50,719 nt of DNA from Flavobacteriaceae bacterium (GCA_024643385.1 JAHEMZ010000005.1:23769-74487); one strand, 5' to 3'. Numbered from the stretch's first letter, positions 9,193 through 18,290 are shown. Numbers and translations: made by a program. Notes: a model not told the origin generated them from the sequence alone.

Positions 9193-9228
9193 TTTGAAGT
9201 TATAAAGCTGAAAAAATATGTAGGTTTG
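9193..9228 (+). promoter_or_regulatory. Proximal promoter of tyrS
   Basis: TTTG (9193-9196) and TAGGTTTG (9221-9228) are separated by 24 bp. The predicted start of transcription is about 10 nt before the ATG at 9245, giving a very short leader. Confidence 0.45.
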
Positions 9229-9244
9229 CGACAAAACAGTAAAC

Positions 9245-10540
9245 ATGCCTAAAAATTTTGTTGAAGAGCTGACCTGGCGCGGGATGATTCATGATGTTAT
9301 GCCCGATACTGAAACTCACCTGAATGAAATGATGCGGAGTGCGTATGTGGGTTTTGACCCCACCGCAGACTCCTTGCATATCGGAAACTTGGTGCCTATC
9401 ATGCTATTGGCTCATTTTCAACGCTGCGGGCATCAGCCTGTTGCACTGGTAGGAGGAGCTACAGGTATGATTGGAGACCCGTCCGGGAAATCGAGTGAAC
9501 GAAATCTTTTAGATGAAAAAACCCTTCGACACAATCAGGAATGTGTAAAGAAGCAACTTTCTCATTTTTTGGATTTTACCTCAGCTTCCCCTAATCAGGC
9601 CTTATTGGTCAATAATTATGACTGGATGAAGGATATTAGTTTTTTGGACTTTATCCGTGATGTAGGGAAACATATTACTGTTAATTATATGATGGCCAAG
9701 GATTCGGTAAAGAATAGGATCTCAGGAGAATCCAGTGAGGGGATGTCGTTTACGGAGTTTACTTACCAGTTGGTGCAGGGCTATGACTTCCTGCATCTTT
9801 ATAGAGAATTTCAATGTACCCTTCAGATGGGCGGAAGTGATCAATGGGGCAATATTACCACAGGAACAGAACTTATCAGACGTATCGGAAATGGTAAGGG
9901 CTATGCGCTAACTTGTCCGTTGATCACCAAAAGTGACGGAAGTAAATTCGGAAAAAGTGAAGGAGGGAATATCTGGTTAGATGCTAATCGAACTTCTCCC
10001 TATAAATTTTATCAGTATTGGTTGAATACCAGTGATGAAGATGCGGAGAAATACATTAAAATATTTACGTTCTTAGATCGCGAAACTATTGAAAGGTTGG
10101 TTGTAGATCATAAAGAAGCTCCGCATGAAAGAACACTTCAGAAACGGTTAGCGGAAGAGGTGACCATAACGGTGCACAGTAAATCTGAATACGAAAATGC
10201 CGTTGCGGCCTCTGAAATATTATTTGGAAAATCTACTTCAGAAGATCTGAAAACCCTGAACGAAAAGACCTTTCTGGAAGTTTTTGAAGGGGTTCCACAA
10301 GCTGAAATTTCAGTTTCTGAATTGTCGCAAGGGATGGATATCGTTACTGCCTTATCAGAAAAAACCCATTTTTTAAAGTCGAATGGCGAGGCTAGAAGGG
10401 CCTTAAAGGAAAATTCCATCGCTGTGAATAAAGAGAAGGTCTCTGAAGGATATGAACTCAGCGGGAAGGATCTTATCAGCGATCAATTTATCTTATTGCA
10501 ACGAGGAAAGAAAAACTACTTTATCCTGAAATTCATTTAA
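9245..10540 (+). CDS. tyrS: Tyrosyl-tRNA synthetase
   Basis: The protein has 431 residues, the usual length of the bacterial TyrRS type with a C-terminal S4-like RNA-binding domain. It charges tRNA-Tyr. The class I signatures are present: HIGN (in [11 protein letters not shown]) near residue 43 and KFGKS in place of KMSKS near residue 237. GGSDQWGNI, a conserved TyrRS active-site segment, is also visible. The C-terminal 80 residues fit the S4 domain. The gene is monocistronic, with its own promoter and a terminator directly behind it. Confidence 0.95.
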   Translation: MPKNFVEELTWRGMIHDVMPDTETHLNEMMRSAYVGFDPTADSLHIGNLVPIMLLAHFQRCGHQPVALVGGATGMIGDPSGKSSERNLLDEKTLRHNQECVKKQLSHFLDFTSASPNQALLVNNYDWMKDISFLDFIRDVGKHITVNYMMAKDSVKNRISGESSEGMSFTEFTYQLVQGYDFLHLYREFQCTLQMGGSDQWGNITTGTELIRRIGNGKGYALTCPLITKSDGSKFGKSEGGNIWLDANRTSPYKFYQYWLNTSDEDAEKYIKIFTFLDRETIERLVVDHKEAPHERTLQKRLAEEVTITVHSKSEYENAVAASEILFGKSTSEDLKTLNEKTFLEVFEGVPQAEISVSELSQGMDIVTALSEKTHFLKSNGEARRALKENSIAVNKEKVSEGYELSGKDLISDQFILLQRGKKNYFILKFI

Positions 10541-10543
10541 TAG

Positions 10544-10570
10544 AAAAACCCCGCATTCAGCAGGGTTTTT
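10544..10570 (+). terminator. Intrinsic terminator after tyrS
   Basis: An 8-bp stem (AAAAACCC with GGGTTTTT) encloses an 11-nt loop and ends in a T-run, starting 3 bp after the tyrS stop codon. Confidence 0.75.
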
Positions 10571-10665
10571 CAACTAACTAACCAACCAATTATGATAGTA
10601 GAAGGGAAAGTTCCCTTTTTCATAACATTGGTTTGGTCGGAATGAATTTGGATTCCTTACAAGCG

Positions 10666-11181
10666 TTACATAAAATTTGAAACTTCCGGATAAGGAATCA
10701 GCGAACTTATAAGCATGGCAATACTTTCCTTCACAATTAACGTGATGCTGACTAAGGTAACGGCCACCATTATCGCTACGGCTACATTGTTATTTTTTAT
10801 GGCTTCAAATTCATTGATCCCTCTTGTTAACAGGGAGAAGAGCATAAAAACGGTGGCGTTTAGAATGACCGCCATTATAAATCCGATGAATAAATAAATT
10901 CCGGAATATTGCACGATCGTCGTTAGGTCAATCACTTCAGTTTGAGTGGTGGCCAATCGTACAATATTGGTAATGGAAGGTAATATTTCACTCAGGATCA
11001 TCCCAATGCTCATGACAATTCCCGACGTAAAAACAGTAAATGCGATATTATCACCTTTAAGGTCGGTCTGTTTAAAGAATAGGCGATGAAGAATACTGTA
11101 GGATACATAAATGATGACCACTGTGATAACAATAGAAAGCACAATTTCAAATAGGGCAAGGGTAAAGAGTTGCTTGTTCAT
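10666..11181 (-). CDS. DUF350-like integral membrane protein
   Basis: The protein has 171 residues and four hydrophobic segments (about 8-33, 46-67, 92-118 and 133-160). It appears to be two similar halves, each ending in a segment with an Asn-rich turn before a helix (GDNIAFTVF; NNNVAVAIM), the pattern of DUF350 membrane proteins. The family is unassigned in function. It is the last gene of a minus-strand trio; the transglutaminase-like gene ends 7 bp before it. The family call is moderate, made by eye. Confidence 0.55.
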   Translation of the reverse strand: MNKQLFTLALFEIVLSIVITVVIIYVSYSILHRLFFKQTDLKGDNIAFTVFTSGIVMSIGMILSEILPSITNIVRLATTQTEVIDLTTIVQYSGIYLFIGFIMAVILNATVFMLFSLLTRGINEFEAIKNNNVAVAIMVAVTLVSITLIVKESIAMLISSLIPYPEVSNFM

Positions 11182-11188
11182 ACGTTTA

Positions 11189-12223
11189 TTATTTGCTGGT
11201 TAGTACTACATACCAATGGGTGATGTCGTTAAAATTTCCCGGAAGTTGTCCCACGGGATAATATTTGGCCGTTGTTTCCCAAACGGCATATTTTTTACCC
11301 GAATACATTTTATAGGTTCCTGAGGCGGGTAAATTAATACCAATAATAGAATGTCGATAAAAATCACTGTTCAAGATAGCTACGTCGTAGTTAAAATGCT
11401 TTAGTAACGAATAGATCAGAACGGTACGGGTGTCACAGTCCCCTTTTAGATTTTGAATAAATGAAACCGGGTTTTGGATGCCGTAGGATTTGTTCCCGAT
11501 ACAACATTCAGGACAATATTCTAGAAACTCTCTAATAGAATCTTCATAACTATCCGGAGGTAAACATTCATCCTGAAAGACAAAAGAATAGGGGATATCT
11601 TGGATACAGCTCACGATCATTTCGGCAAATTCCATTTGGTTAAATTCTCGCGTTTCATGTAGTTGTTCGAAAGTAGCTATCACCAGATCTAGACTGGGGG
11701 TATCTGAGCGTTCGATATAATCGTAGAGGCTTCCCCAGAAATTATCCTGATTGGAGGGTTTGTATAAATCGATGTAATTGAATAGTCTAAGAAAATCTTT
11801 TTCTCGCACCGCCAGGTCGCCTTCAAAATTATTTCCGTAATTATCTTTCCATATTCTATGACTCAAATAAACAGCTATCGTGTCATTTTTTTCTATGATA
11901 AAAGAAGTTCCGACGCCCTCCTCCATTTGAAATTTGCTTTCGTCGTGCGCAGTTGTTCTGATAAAATTGAGAAGAGAAAGTAGCACCCAGCGTGCAGCTA
12001 AGACCAAAAGGAATACAAATACAATATTTCTAATAATCGTTACCGAATTCGACCTGCCTAAAAGTTTGATCGTGAAAGAAATACCAATCAATACCGATAT
12101 AAAAAAAGAAACAATCAGCGGAAGGTCGCTAAAAGTAATTATAAGCAACGTCGCGCCAAAAGTGATCACACTAAAGGAGAAAAGCCAGGCACAGCCGTTT
12201 TTATTTTTGTGTGGTTCAGCCAT
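11189..12223 (-). CDS. Membrane-anchored transglutaminase-like protein
   Basis: The protein has 344 residues. Three hydrophobic helices lie in the first 95 residues, followed by a soluble domain. Near the C-terminus are GDCDTRT, SDFYRHSIIGI and WETT, in the order Cys, His and acidic residue expected of a transglutaminase/papain-like fold (the GDC-x-R/T pattern is typical). Transglutaminase-like domains act as peptidases, amidases or cross-linking enzymes; the actual reaction is unknown. Its start codon overlaps the stop of the LuxE-like gene (TAATG), so translation is coupled. I do not recognise the exact family. Confidence 0.6.
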   Translation of the reverse strand: MAEPHKNKNGCAWLFSFSVITFGATLLIITFSDLPLIVSFFISVLIGISFTIKLLGRSNSVTIIRNIVFVFLLVLAARWVLLSLLNFIRTTAHDESKFQMEEGVGTSFIIEKNDTIAVYLSHRIWKDNYGNNFEGDLAVREKDFLRLFNYIDLYKPSNQDNFWGSLYDYIERSDTPSLDLVIATFEQLHETREFNQMEFAEMIVSCIQDIPYSFVFQDECLPPDSYEDSIREFLEYCPECCIGNKSYGIQNPVSFIQNLKGDCDTRTVLIYSLLKHFNYDVAILNSDFYRHSIIGINLPASGTYKMYSGKKYAVWETTAKYYPVGQLPGNFNDITHWYVVLTSK

Positions 12224-13197
12224 TAGAGTACCATCAAGTTGCAGCCGCGAATATCGCTATGATCAAATCGACCGATTATTTCAAAACTACCATCCAGGTT
12301 TACCTTTCCCAGATCCTGTGTCGCTATAAAAGCACACGAATACAGGTTAGCCAGATCAATAACATTTATACCCCCGGTCTTTCCTTTGAGGTAAGTAAAT
12401 GGATCCTCCGGATCCCGGGTGAGAATTTTCATCCATGGAGGACATTTAAACACCCCTCCTTTTACCGCGTATGCTTGTGAAAGCAATTCGGTCATTCCGT
12501 ATTCACTATGAATCTCTTCGGTTCCAAAACCTGCTTTAAGCAACTCATGCAATGCTTCTTTGATCAATTCATTCCGTCTTCCTTTCATGCCTCCGGTCTC
12601 CATAACGATGGTGTGTTCCAGTTTAAAGTGGTCCATTTCAATCAGATCGAGCAGGGCATAGGAAACGCCTATCAATAATGTCTTTCTTTGTTCTGCTTCC
12701 AATTGACGTAATTTTACCGCGAGCCCTTTCAGGTCCTGCAGATAAAATCCGCTATCTGCACTGTTACTTTGTTGGATCAATTCATTGACCATTGCGATCA
12801 GCGAAGATCCTTCTCGTTCCAGATAGGAGGGCAAAAGAGCAAGAATCGTCCAATCTTCTATGGGTCCATACACGTCTTGAAAACCGGTCAAAAAACTTTT
12901 ACGATACAAGTTTACATCGGCAACGTAATGTTTGCTGGTCAAATTCCCTGTAGTGCCGCTACTCGTAAAAATGACTTCCGCGGGCAAGCCTGCTGCCAAC
13001 ACTTTATGCGATTTAAAGAACTGAATGGGGAGAAAGGGAATCTGTGCCAAGGTATTTATTTCTTCGGAAGAAATCTTTAAGAAGTCACAATAGTCCCGGT
13101 ACACCTTTACATGCTTATATTGATAATGAAAGACAGCTAAGGCAACCCTTTCAAAGGCTTCCGAAGATGAAATTTCAAAAAGGTCTTTCTGTAGCAT
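12223..13197 (-). CDS. LuxE-like acyl-protein synthetase / acyl transferase
   Basis: The protein has 324 residues. The central motif FTSSGTTGNLTSKH (from about residue 77) is the adenylate-forming TSGTTG loop, and EYGMTELLSQAY later in the protein matches the YGMTE motif of the same superfamily. Size and pattern fit the LuxE acyl-protein synthetase family, which activates a fatty acid as acyl-AMP and passes it to a protein thiol. No lux genes are nearby, so the role differs from bioluminescence. It is the first gene of the trio that continues with the transglutaminase-like and DUF350-like genes. Confidence 0.75.
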   Translation of the reverse strand: MLQKDLFEISSSEAFERVALAVFHYQYKHVKVYRDYCDFLKISSEEINTLAQIPFLPIQFFKSHKVLAAGLPAEVIFTSSGTTGNLTSKHYVADVNLYRKSFLTGFQDVYGPIEDWTILALLPSYLEREGSSLIAMVNELIQQSNSADSGFYLQDLKGLAVKLRQLEAEQRKTLLIGVSYALLDLIEMDHFKLEHTIVMETGGMKGRRNELIKEALHELLKAGFGTEEIHSEYGMTELLSQAYAVKGGVFKCPPWMKILTRDPEDPFTYLKGKTGGINVIDLANLYSCAFIATQDLGKVNLDGSFEIIGRFDHSDIRGCNLMVL

Positions 13198-13231
13198 GTA
13201 GCATGTTTAGGCTTTTCAAAAATAGGGAATA

Positions 13232-13262
13232 AAAAAAGCTTTTGAGAAATCAAAAGCTTCTA
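13232..13262 (-). terminator. Intrinsic terminator of the T9SS cargo gene
   Basis: A perfect 10-bp stem (13236-13245 with 13250-13259) with a GAAA loop is followed on the minus strand by a run of seven T. It separates the T9SS cargo gene from the LuxE-like operon. Confidence 0.8.
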
Positions 13263-13277
13263 AATAACAGGCCTTTA

Positions 13278-14207
13278 TTATCGTACTGCAAATTTTTTGG
13301 TAGCGGAAAATTTGCCTTGAGTGATCTGAATGAAATAAACCCCGCTGTTGAGTGAACTGATCGTAAGGGTATCTTTTTGCAGCAAAGTACTAAGGACTTC
13401 TTTTCCCAAAACATCAAAAATCCTTATTTGTTTTGGACCGATTAAAGGTGAACTAATAACGAGTTGGTCATAGGCCGGATTGGGATAGATCTCGAAATTA
13501 GGATTATTTTCTTCGGAAATACCCAAATCTCCATTAAATATAATTTGATCAAAGAAGAATGCTTCGACACCTGCATTGGTCCTTGCTTCTATAATTAATT
13601 GTACTTGTGCATTGCTTTCCAGCGGGGTGGTGACCGTTATCCAAGTACCTTCAATGCCAAGATCATTGATGTCACTTCCTGTGGTATTCAATAAGTCGGT
13701 TTCAAATCCTTGACCTAAATCTTTGATATAAATTCGAAGTCGATCCGAAGAAGCTATATTTTCGGTGCCATCGCCCTCATAGCCTGTTTCGTTGATAAAA
13801 AAATCGATACTTACAGTGGGATTTGAAACTCCGGTCAAATCTACCGGATCAAATTCTAAAATAAAGTTTCCATCGCAATCGCTCATTTCGTAGCCCTTCG
13901 ATCCGTCCGGATAAGCTGAGACAATGCTTGTTCGATCGGTGACTCCTACCGTATCACCATCCGTAAGACCCACATCGGGATCATTGTAAGGGACATACTT
14001 TGCGCTGAACCCAAGCTCATTGCCGGTTGATGTCCAGTTGACAAGAGGTTCATTTGTATTGTCCATAAGGTCATGGGCAATAGCGGGATCCCCTTGATCC
14101 ACATAAGAACCATTATACAATAAGGGATCTTCAAAACTGCTAAAAGCAATTTGAGCAAAACAAGATACTCCATACAGGAGTGTTAAAAAAGAGAATACAG
14201 TTTTCAT
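13278..14207 (-). CDS. Secreted protein with type IX secretion C-terminal domain
   Basis: The protein has 309 residues. A signal peptide (about residues 1-18, ending SCFA) is followed by a beta-rich region of about 200 residues with many Asp, Gly and Asn, and then a C-terminal T9SS type A sorting domain of about 75 residues. The latter shows the motifs NFEIYPNPAYDQLVI, IRIFDVLGKEV, and LNSGVYFIQI before the final KKFAVR. The type IX system would carry it over the outer membrane, where the sorting domain is usually removed. The central region looks like a jelly-roll carbohydrate- or ligand-binding module but I cannot assign it. Confidence 0.8.
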   Translation of the reverse strand: MKTVFSFLTLLYGVSCFAQIAFSSFEDPLLYNGSYVDQGDPAIAHDLMDNTNEPLVNWTSTGNELGFSAKYVPYNDPDVGLTDGDTVGVTDRTSIVSAYPDGSKGYEMSDCDGNFILEFDPVDLTGVSNPTVSIDFFINETGYEGDGTENIASSDRLRIYIKDLGQGFETDLLNTTGSDINDLGIEGTWITVTTPLESNAQVQLIIEARTNAGVEAFFFDQIIFNGDLGISEENNPNFEIYPNPAYDQLVISSPLIGPKQIRIFDVLGKEVLSTLLQKDTLTISSLNSGVYFIQITQGKFSATKKFAVR

Positions 14208-14607
14208 AATGTGATTGTTTTATTAATTTGACTTATACAATTTTCCCTTTGGAAAGGCTTAGAAAAGCACCCGAACAAAATTAGACAGCAACAATTGCTA
14301 TCATCTCAATTTGGGAAGGGAGCGTCAAATAAGAAAACCTTACTAAGAATGTGAATGCGGTACATTAGGAAGCCCCAAAGTAAGTTCTAAGATAAAATTT
14401 TAAAGGTTTCAAAATGAATCAGAATGAGACTTAGGTTCAGTTATAAGTACTCATTTATAAATTCAAGGCGGATAAATTTGACAACCAGGAAAAGCAGATA
14501 GGCAAGGAGCTCCTTTTTACTCATCAATTAGTATTCTTATATTCTTATAAAGTTGTTCAAACCTTTTTATACTGTCGACATTTCTTCCGCTTTTTTTTTA
14601 TAAATTG

Positions 14608-14647
14608 TTACTTACAATGTTACATAATCGTTAACATTAGGTTTAAA
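14608..14647 (+). promoter_or_regulatory. Pho-box-like array of direct repeats
   Basis: Four TTA-type hexamers (TTACTT at 14608, TTACAT at 14620, TTAACA at 14631, TTTAAA at 14642) start 12, 11 and 11 bp apart. Direct repeats at 11-bp period with a TTAACA-like core are the known binding pattern of PhoB/PhoP-type regulators. The array ends about 26 bp before the -7 element of the regulator gene itself, a position suited to activation, so autoregulation is likely. Confidence 0.5.
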
Positions 14648-14672
14648 AATAGTCGTGGTTCCCTGAATGACG

Positions 14673-14680
14673 TATATTTA
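14673..14680 (+). promoter_or_regulatory. -7 element of the two-component operon
   Basis: TATATTTA differs by one base from TAnnTTTG and lies 24 bp before the start codon at 14705. No good -33 element is seen, as expected for an activator-dependent promoter. Confidence 0.45.
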
Positions 14681-14704
14681 TCCCTCCTAGAAATACCGCT
14701 TAGA

Positions 14705-15388
14705 ATGAAGAAAAAAGATATAAAAATATTACTGGTTGATGACGAGCCGGATATATTGGAAATCCTAGGGTATAACCTCTCTGCCGAAGGGTATCAAATA
14801 CATACGGCAGAGAATGGAGTGCAAGCTTTGGCTCAAGCAAAAAAGCATCTGCCCCATCTGATTGTTTTAGATGTGATGATGCCTGAAATGGATGGAATTG
14901 AAGCCTGTGAGAAACTTCGCGGTATTCCTGAACTTTCCGAGACCATTATAACTTTTCTGACCGCCAGAGGGGAAGATTATTCTCAAGTCGCCGGATTTGA
15001 TGCGGGGGCAGACGATTATATCACCAAACCCATAAAACCTAAGGTATTAGTGAGTAAAGTGAAGGCCCTTTTGAGAAGGTTTAAAGAGCCTGAAATGGTC
15101 GAAAACAATATTAAGTTAGGGAATCTGATCATTAACAGAGAGGAATATAAAATTCTGAAAGGGAAAGAGGAGATCGTTCTTCCCAGAAAAGAATTTGAAT
15201 TGTTAGCTTTATTGGCCTCTAAGCCTGGAAAAGTATTCAAGCGAGAAGAAATTTTGGATACCGTTTGGGGAAATGAAGTGGTCGTAGGTGGGCGTACCAT
15301 CGATGTTCATATTCGAAAACTAAGAGAAAAGATCGGAGACGAACGATTTAAAACGGTCAAAGGAGTTGGATATAAGTTTGTGGTTTAA
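14705..15388 (+). CDS. OmpR/PhoB-family response regulator
   Basis: The protein has 227 residues. The receiver domain (1-120) shows the acidic pocket D12-D13, phosphoacceptor D56 in VLDVMMPEMDG, T86 and K108. The winged-helix DNA-binding domain (about 130-227) ends with the classic GGRTIDVHIRKLREKIG and VKGVGYKF. It should bind tandem repeats as a dimer; the Pho-box-like array just upstream is a natural target. Its stop overlaps the start of the kinase gene (TAATG). It may be the phosphate regulator or an RprY-like regulator; the sequence does not decide this. Confidence 0.9.
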   Translation: MKKKDIKILLVDDEPDILEILGYNLSAEGYQIHTAENGVQALAQAKKHLPHLIVLDVMMPEMDGIEACEKLRGIPELSETIITFLTARGEDYSQVAGFDAGADDYITKPIKPKVLVSKVKALLRRFKEPEMVENNIKLGNLIINREEYKILKGKEEIVLPRKEFELLALLASKPGKVFKREEILDTVWGNEVVVGGRTIDVHIRKLREKIGDERFKTVKGVGYKFVV

Positions 15389-16431
15389 TGGCCAAGTTAT
15401 TTAAAACAACCTATAAGTTTGCCGGATATACCTCCTCGTTCATTACTTTATTCCTAACAGCCCTGTTAGGAGTTTTTTTTTACGTTCAAGGGGAGATCCC
15501 TTACGGATTACTGTTACTATTCTTTTTTATTTGTTATTTGGCATCCTTTTTTATCATTCAATATAGGGTTGAGAAGTTTATCTATAAACAAGTAAAGAAG
15601 ATCTACAATGATGTCAGGCTTCTTGATGCAAGTACTTTCGACAGAAAACGAATCACGACAGACATGGCTACATTGACCAAAGAGGTGGAACGATTTGCAG
15701 AGGATAAGAAGTTGGAGATCGAAACCTTAAAAGATCGTGAGAACTACCGAAAGGAATTTATGGGGAATGTAGCGCACGAATTGAAAACTCCCTTATTTAC
15801 TGTTCAGGGTTATATCCTCACCTTATTGGATGGAGCGATGAAGGATAAGACCGTCCGAAAAAAATACCTTCAACGGGCAAATAAAGGAGTGGAACGTCTC
15901 ATCTATATTGTGAATGATTTAGATATGATCACTAAATTGGAGGTGGGCGATCTGTTGCTGTACAAAGAGGATTTCAATATCATTGAGCTGGTCCAAAATG
16001 TATTTGATCTTTTGGAAATGAAAGCTGCTAAAAAGAATATTACACTCACTTTCGATATAGAGTATAAAGATAGCATTATGGTTTATGCCGACAGAGAAAG
16101 GATTCAGCAAGTATTGTCGAATTTGGTGGAGAATTCTATCAAATATGGAAAGCTGGATGGAACGACCGAAGTGAGTATTGAAAATCTGATCAAGAACAAG
16201 ATCATTGTTCGTGTAACCGATAATGGAGAAGGAATCGAAAGAGAATACCTTGCCAGAGTATTCGAGCGTTTCTTCAGAGTGGATAAAAGTGGTTCAAGAA
16301 AAGTGGGGGGCAGCGGATTGGGATTGTCTATTGTAAAGCATTTAGTGGAGGCTCATTCCGAAAAGATCTATGTTGAAAGTCAGATCGGGATCGGTTCCGA
16401 ATTTTCATTCACGCTCGAAAAGAGTAAATAG
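15388..16431 (+). CDS. Sensor histidine kinase (PhoR/RprX-like)
   Basis: The protein has 347 residues. Two membrane helices (about 13-33 and 40-59) are separated by only a few residues, so there is almost no periplasmic sensor loop. The cytoplasmic part has the H-box NVAHELKTP with H130, the N-box LSNLVENSIKYG, DNGEGIE and GGSGLGLSIVKH. No PAS domain is apparent between membrane and H-box. A kinase without a sensor loop may sense through the membrane or through a partner such as the phosphate transporter complex. It is translationally coupled to the regulator, and its last 27 bp overlap the convergent glycosyltransferase gene. Confidence 0.9.
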   Translation: MAKLFKTTYKFAGYTSSFITLFLTALLGVFFYVQGEIPYGLLLLFFFICYLASFFIIQYRVEKFIYKQVKKIYNDVRLLDASTFDRKRITTDMATLTKEVERFAEDKKLEIETLKDRENYRKEFMGNVAHELKTPLFTVQGYILTLLDGAMKDKTVRKKYLQRANKGVERLIYIVNDLDMITKLEVGDLLLYKEDFNIIELVQNVFDLLEMKAAKKNITLTFDIEYKDSIMVYADRERIQQVLSNLVENSIKYGKLDGTTEVSIENLIKNKIIVRVTDNGEGIEREYLARVFERFFRVDKSGSRKVGGSGLGLSIVKHLVEAHSEKIYVESQIGIGSEFSFTLEKSK

Positions 16432-17463
16432 TTCCGGGAAGTTGGTGTCCTGATTTATATTTTTCAACCCCTTATAAAAAGGAATTTCATTTAATTTTTC
16501 CAGCGTAAAGTCGTCTTGTTTACAAGAGGGAACAATCCCTTTGTTCTTTAATTCTTTTGCCAGGTATTTTTGTTCGAACTGCCCGGGCGTGGGGATAAAG
16601 AAAGCTATCTTTTCCATAGCGGCAAGATCCATGATGGTCGTATATCCGGAACGTGAAATTACCCATCGACTTTCATTGATGGCTTTTTCTAAGGACGTAC
16701 TCTGAAGGAAATTTACGATCGTAATATTTTCCTTCACATAGAAAGTCTCGCCCTCTTCTACCATTCCCCTTACCAATAAAACGCGGTACGAACTTCCTCG
16801 AAAGGCATCAAGTAGCTTTACTTCTAATAATGTTCTTTGGGGTTCCGGGCCTGATAAAAGCACCAGCACGTCATAAACGATAGGCATATTTCTAGGCTGC
16901 ATTCTGCTTAGCGGACCCATATAGGTGACGGGAAATTTTACTTTAGCGGAATGTCCCAATTTACCGCTGAGGTTGTTCGGTCCTTTCAGATCAGGAACCC
17001 AGCAAGCATCATATTTTTTAATGATCCGTTGATGCAATTTACTGCTGAAGTAGGAAGTATTTCCACTTAGAACGTTCAATTGGTGGGTGATAAAAACAGA
17101 GGGGACATCGTTGCTTCGTACGCCTAATCGGTTATCACTGATGATTCCGTGAATTCTTCCTTCCGCGATGCATTGCTTCACCAGTTTCTTTTCCAGCGAC
17201 ATCACTTTTTTAATTTCCGGTAACTTCAAAAACAGTTTTAGCTTAAAAAATTCTCCTTTTTTGGGATAAGTAATATTATAAGCAGGAAGTTCCACCCAAG
17301 GTAGCACGGGGAATTCTTTTCTAAGCAGTGCCAAGGCCGCTCCATCACTCCCTATGAGTACTTTGTAGTTGTTGCTTAACAACGCTCGTATGATGGGGAT
17401 GCATCGTGTAGCATGACCTAATCCCCAATGCAGAGGCGCAACTAAAATGGTTTTATCAGGCAT
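16405..17463 (-). CDS. GT-B glycosyltransferase, MurG/GT28-like
   Basis: The protein has 352 residues. The N-terminal LVAPLHWGLGHATRCIPII is the glycine-rich, His-containing acceptor-site loop of GT-B enzymes such as MurG. The C-terminal half has VISRSGYTTIMDLAAMEK and FIPTPGQFEQKYLA, which correspond to the nucleotide-sugar binding region (normally ..R.G..t..E......P.p...dHQ..NA). It probably makes a cell-envelope glycan or glycolipid at the inner face of the membrane; donor and acceptor are unknown. A -7 element (TACTTTTG on the minus strand, 17509-17516) lies upstream. Confidence 0.75.
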   Translation of the reverse strand: MPDKTILVAPLHWGLGHATRCIPIIRALLSNNYKVLIGSDGAALALLRKEFPVLPWVELPAYNITYPKKGEFFKLKLFLKLPEIKKVMSLEKKLVKQCIAEGRIHGIISDNRLGVRSNDVPSVFITHQLNVLSGNTSYFSSKLHQRIIKKYDACWVPDLKGPNNLSGKLGHSAKVKFPVTYMGPLSRMQPRNMPIVYDVLVLLSGPEPQRTLLEVKLLDAFRGSSYRVLLVRGMVEEGETFYVKENITIVNFLQSTSLEKAINESRWVISRSGYTTIMDLAAMEKIAFFIPTPGQFEQKYLAKELKNKGIVPSCKQDDFTLEKLNEIPFYKGLKNINQDTNFPELFTLFERE

Positions 17464-17578
17464 TCTTAAATGAAATTATCGATATCGCATTCAACATTTC
17501 TGTAAAAACAAAAGTAACCATTAATAGTCACCTATATATTTCCGTAATTTTACCAAATATTTAAAGAAATAGTAAGGA

Positions 17579-18259
17579 GTGGGAAGCAAGAACAAATTAA
17601 AACGGTTTAAAGAAAATGAATCTTTTGGCAATGTCGTCCAGCCAACGCGGGAAGACCTTTTAAACGAAAATTTTCCATGGAAGGGAAACTGGAAACAAGG
17701 ATTTTTTAAAAACGATCAGCCGCTGGTACTGGAACTGGGTTGCGGGAAGGGTGAGTATTCCGTGAACCTGGCACAAAAGTATCCCGGTAAAAACTTCCTG
17801 GGTGTTGATATCAAAGGGGCGCGTTTTTGGCGAGGAGCCAAAACTGCTTTAGCGGAAAACCTGGTCAATGTGGGTTTTCTTCGAACACAGATCGAATTAA
17901 TTACCCATTGCTTTGCGGAGGGGGAAGTAGATGAAATATGGATCACCTTTCCCGATCCTCAAATTAAATACAAGCGAACCAAGCACCGTCTTACTAACGA
18001 AGAATTCCTGGATAAATACCGTAAAGTGCTAAAGCCGGAGGGGATCATTCACCTGAAGACCGATAGTGAGTTCATGCATGGCTACACATTAGGATTGCTG
18101 CATGGGTTGGGCGAAAAGATCAATTACGCTCATCATGACGTCTATGGAAGTACCGGATCCCCGGAGGAAGTTACTTCCATTCAGACATTCTATGAATCTC
18201 AATATCTGGAAAAAGGAAAGAAGATCACCTACGTGAGTTTTCAGTTGGCTTTCAAATAA
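17579..18259 (+). CDS. trmB: tRNA (guanine-N7-)-methyltransferase
   Basis: The protein has 226 residues. It methylates G46 of tRNA using S-adenosylmethionine. The SAM motif LELGCGKGEYSV and the TrmB signature ITFPDPQIKYKRTKHRL are clear. The start is GTG at 17579, which yields the MGSKNKLKRF N-terminus usual in this phylum; no ATG in frame would fit. Bases AAGGA lie immediately before the GTG, too close to act as an ordinary ribosome-binding site. Confidence 0.93.
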   Translation: MGSKNKLKRFKENESFGNVVQPTREDLLNENFPWKGNWKQGFFKNDQPLVLELGCGKGEYSVNLAQKYPGKNFLGVDIKGARFWRGAKTALAENLVNVGFLRTQIELITHCFAEGEVDEIWITFPDPQIKYKRTKHRLTNEEFLDKYRKVLKPEGIIHLKTDSEFMHGYTLGLLHGLGEKINYAHHDVYGSTGSPEEVTSIQTFYESQYLEKGKKITYVSFQLAFK

Positions 18260-18290
18260 TTGTGTATCTTCACAAAGCAAACTAACCTAA

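Larger units (their letters stand above)
14208..14704. other. 497-bp intergenic region, no gene seen
   Basis: AT-rich region between the divergent T9SS cargo gene and the response regulator gene. The only open stretches are a few codons long. The right-hand third carries the regulatory repeats and -7 element listed separately. I see nothing recognisable in 14230-14600. Confidence 0.6.

Noticed and set aside
10601-10621. Small hairpin (AAGGGA-AAGT-TCCCTT) after tyrS as a second terminator
   Set aside because: It is short and lies beyond a clear terminator; I could not give it a role for either strand.
12223-13197. LuxE homologue as a sign of a bioluminescence operon
   Set aside because: No luxA, luxB, luxC or luxD genes are present; the family is common in non-luminous Bacteroidota.
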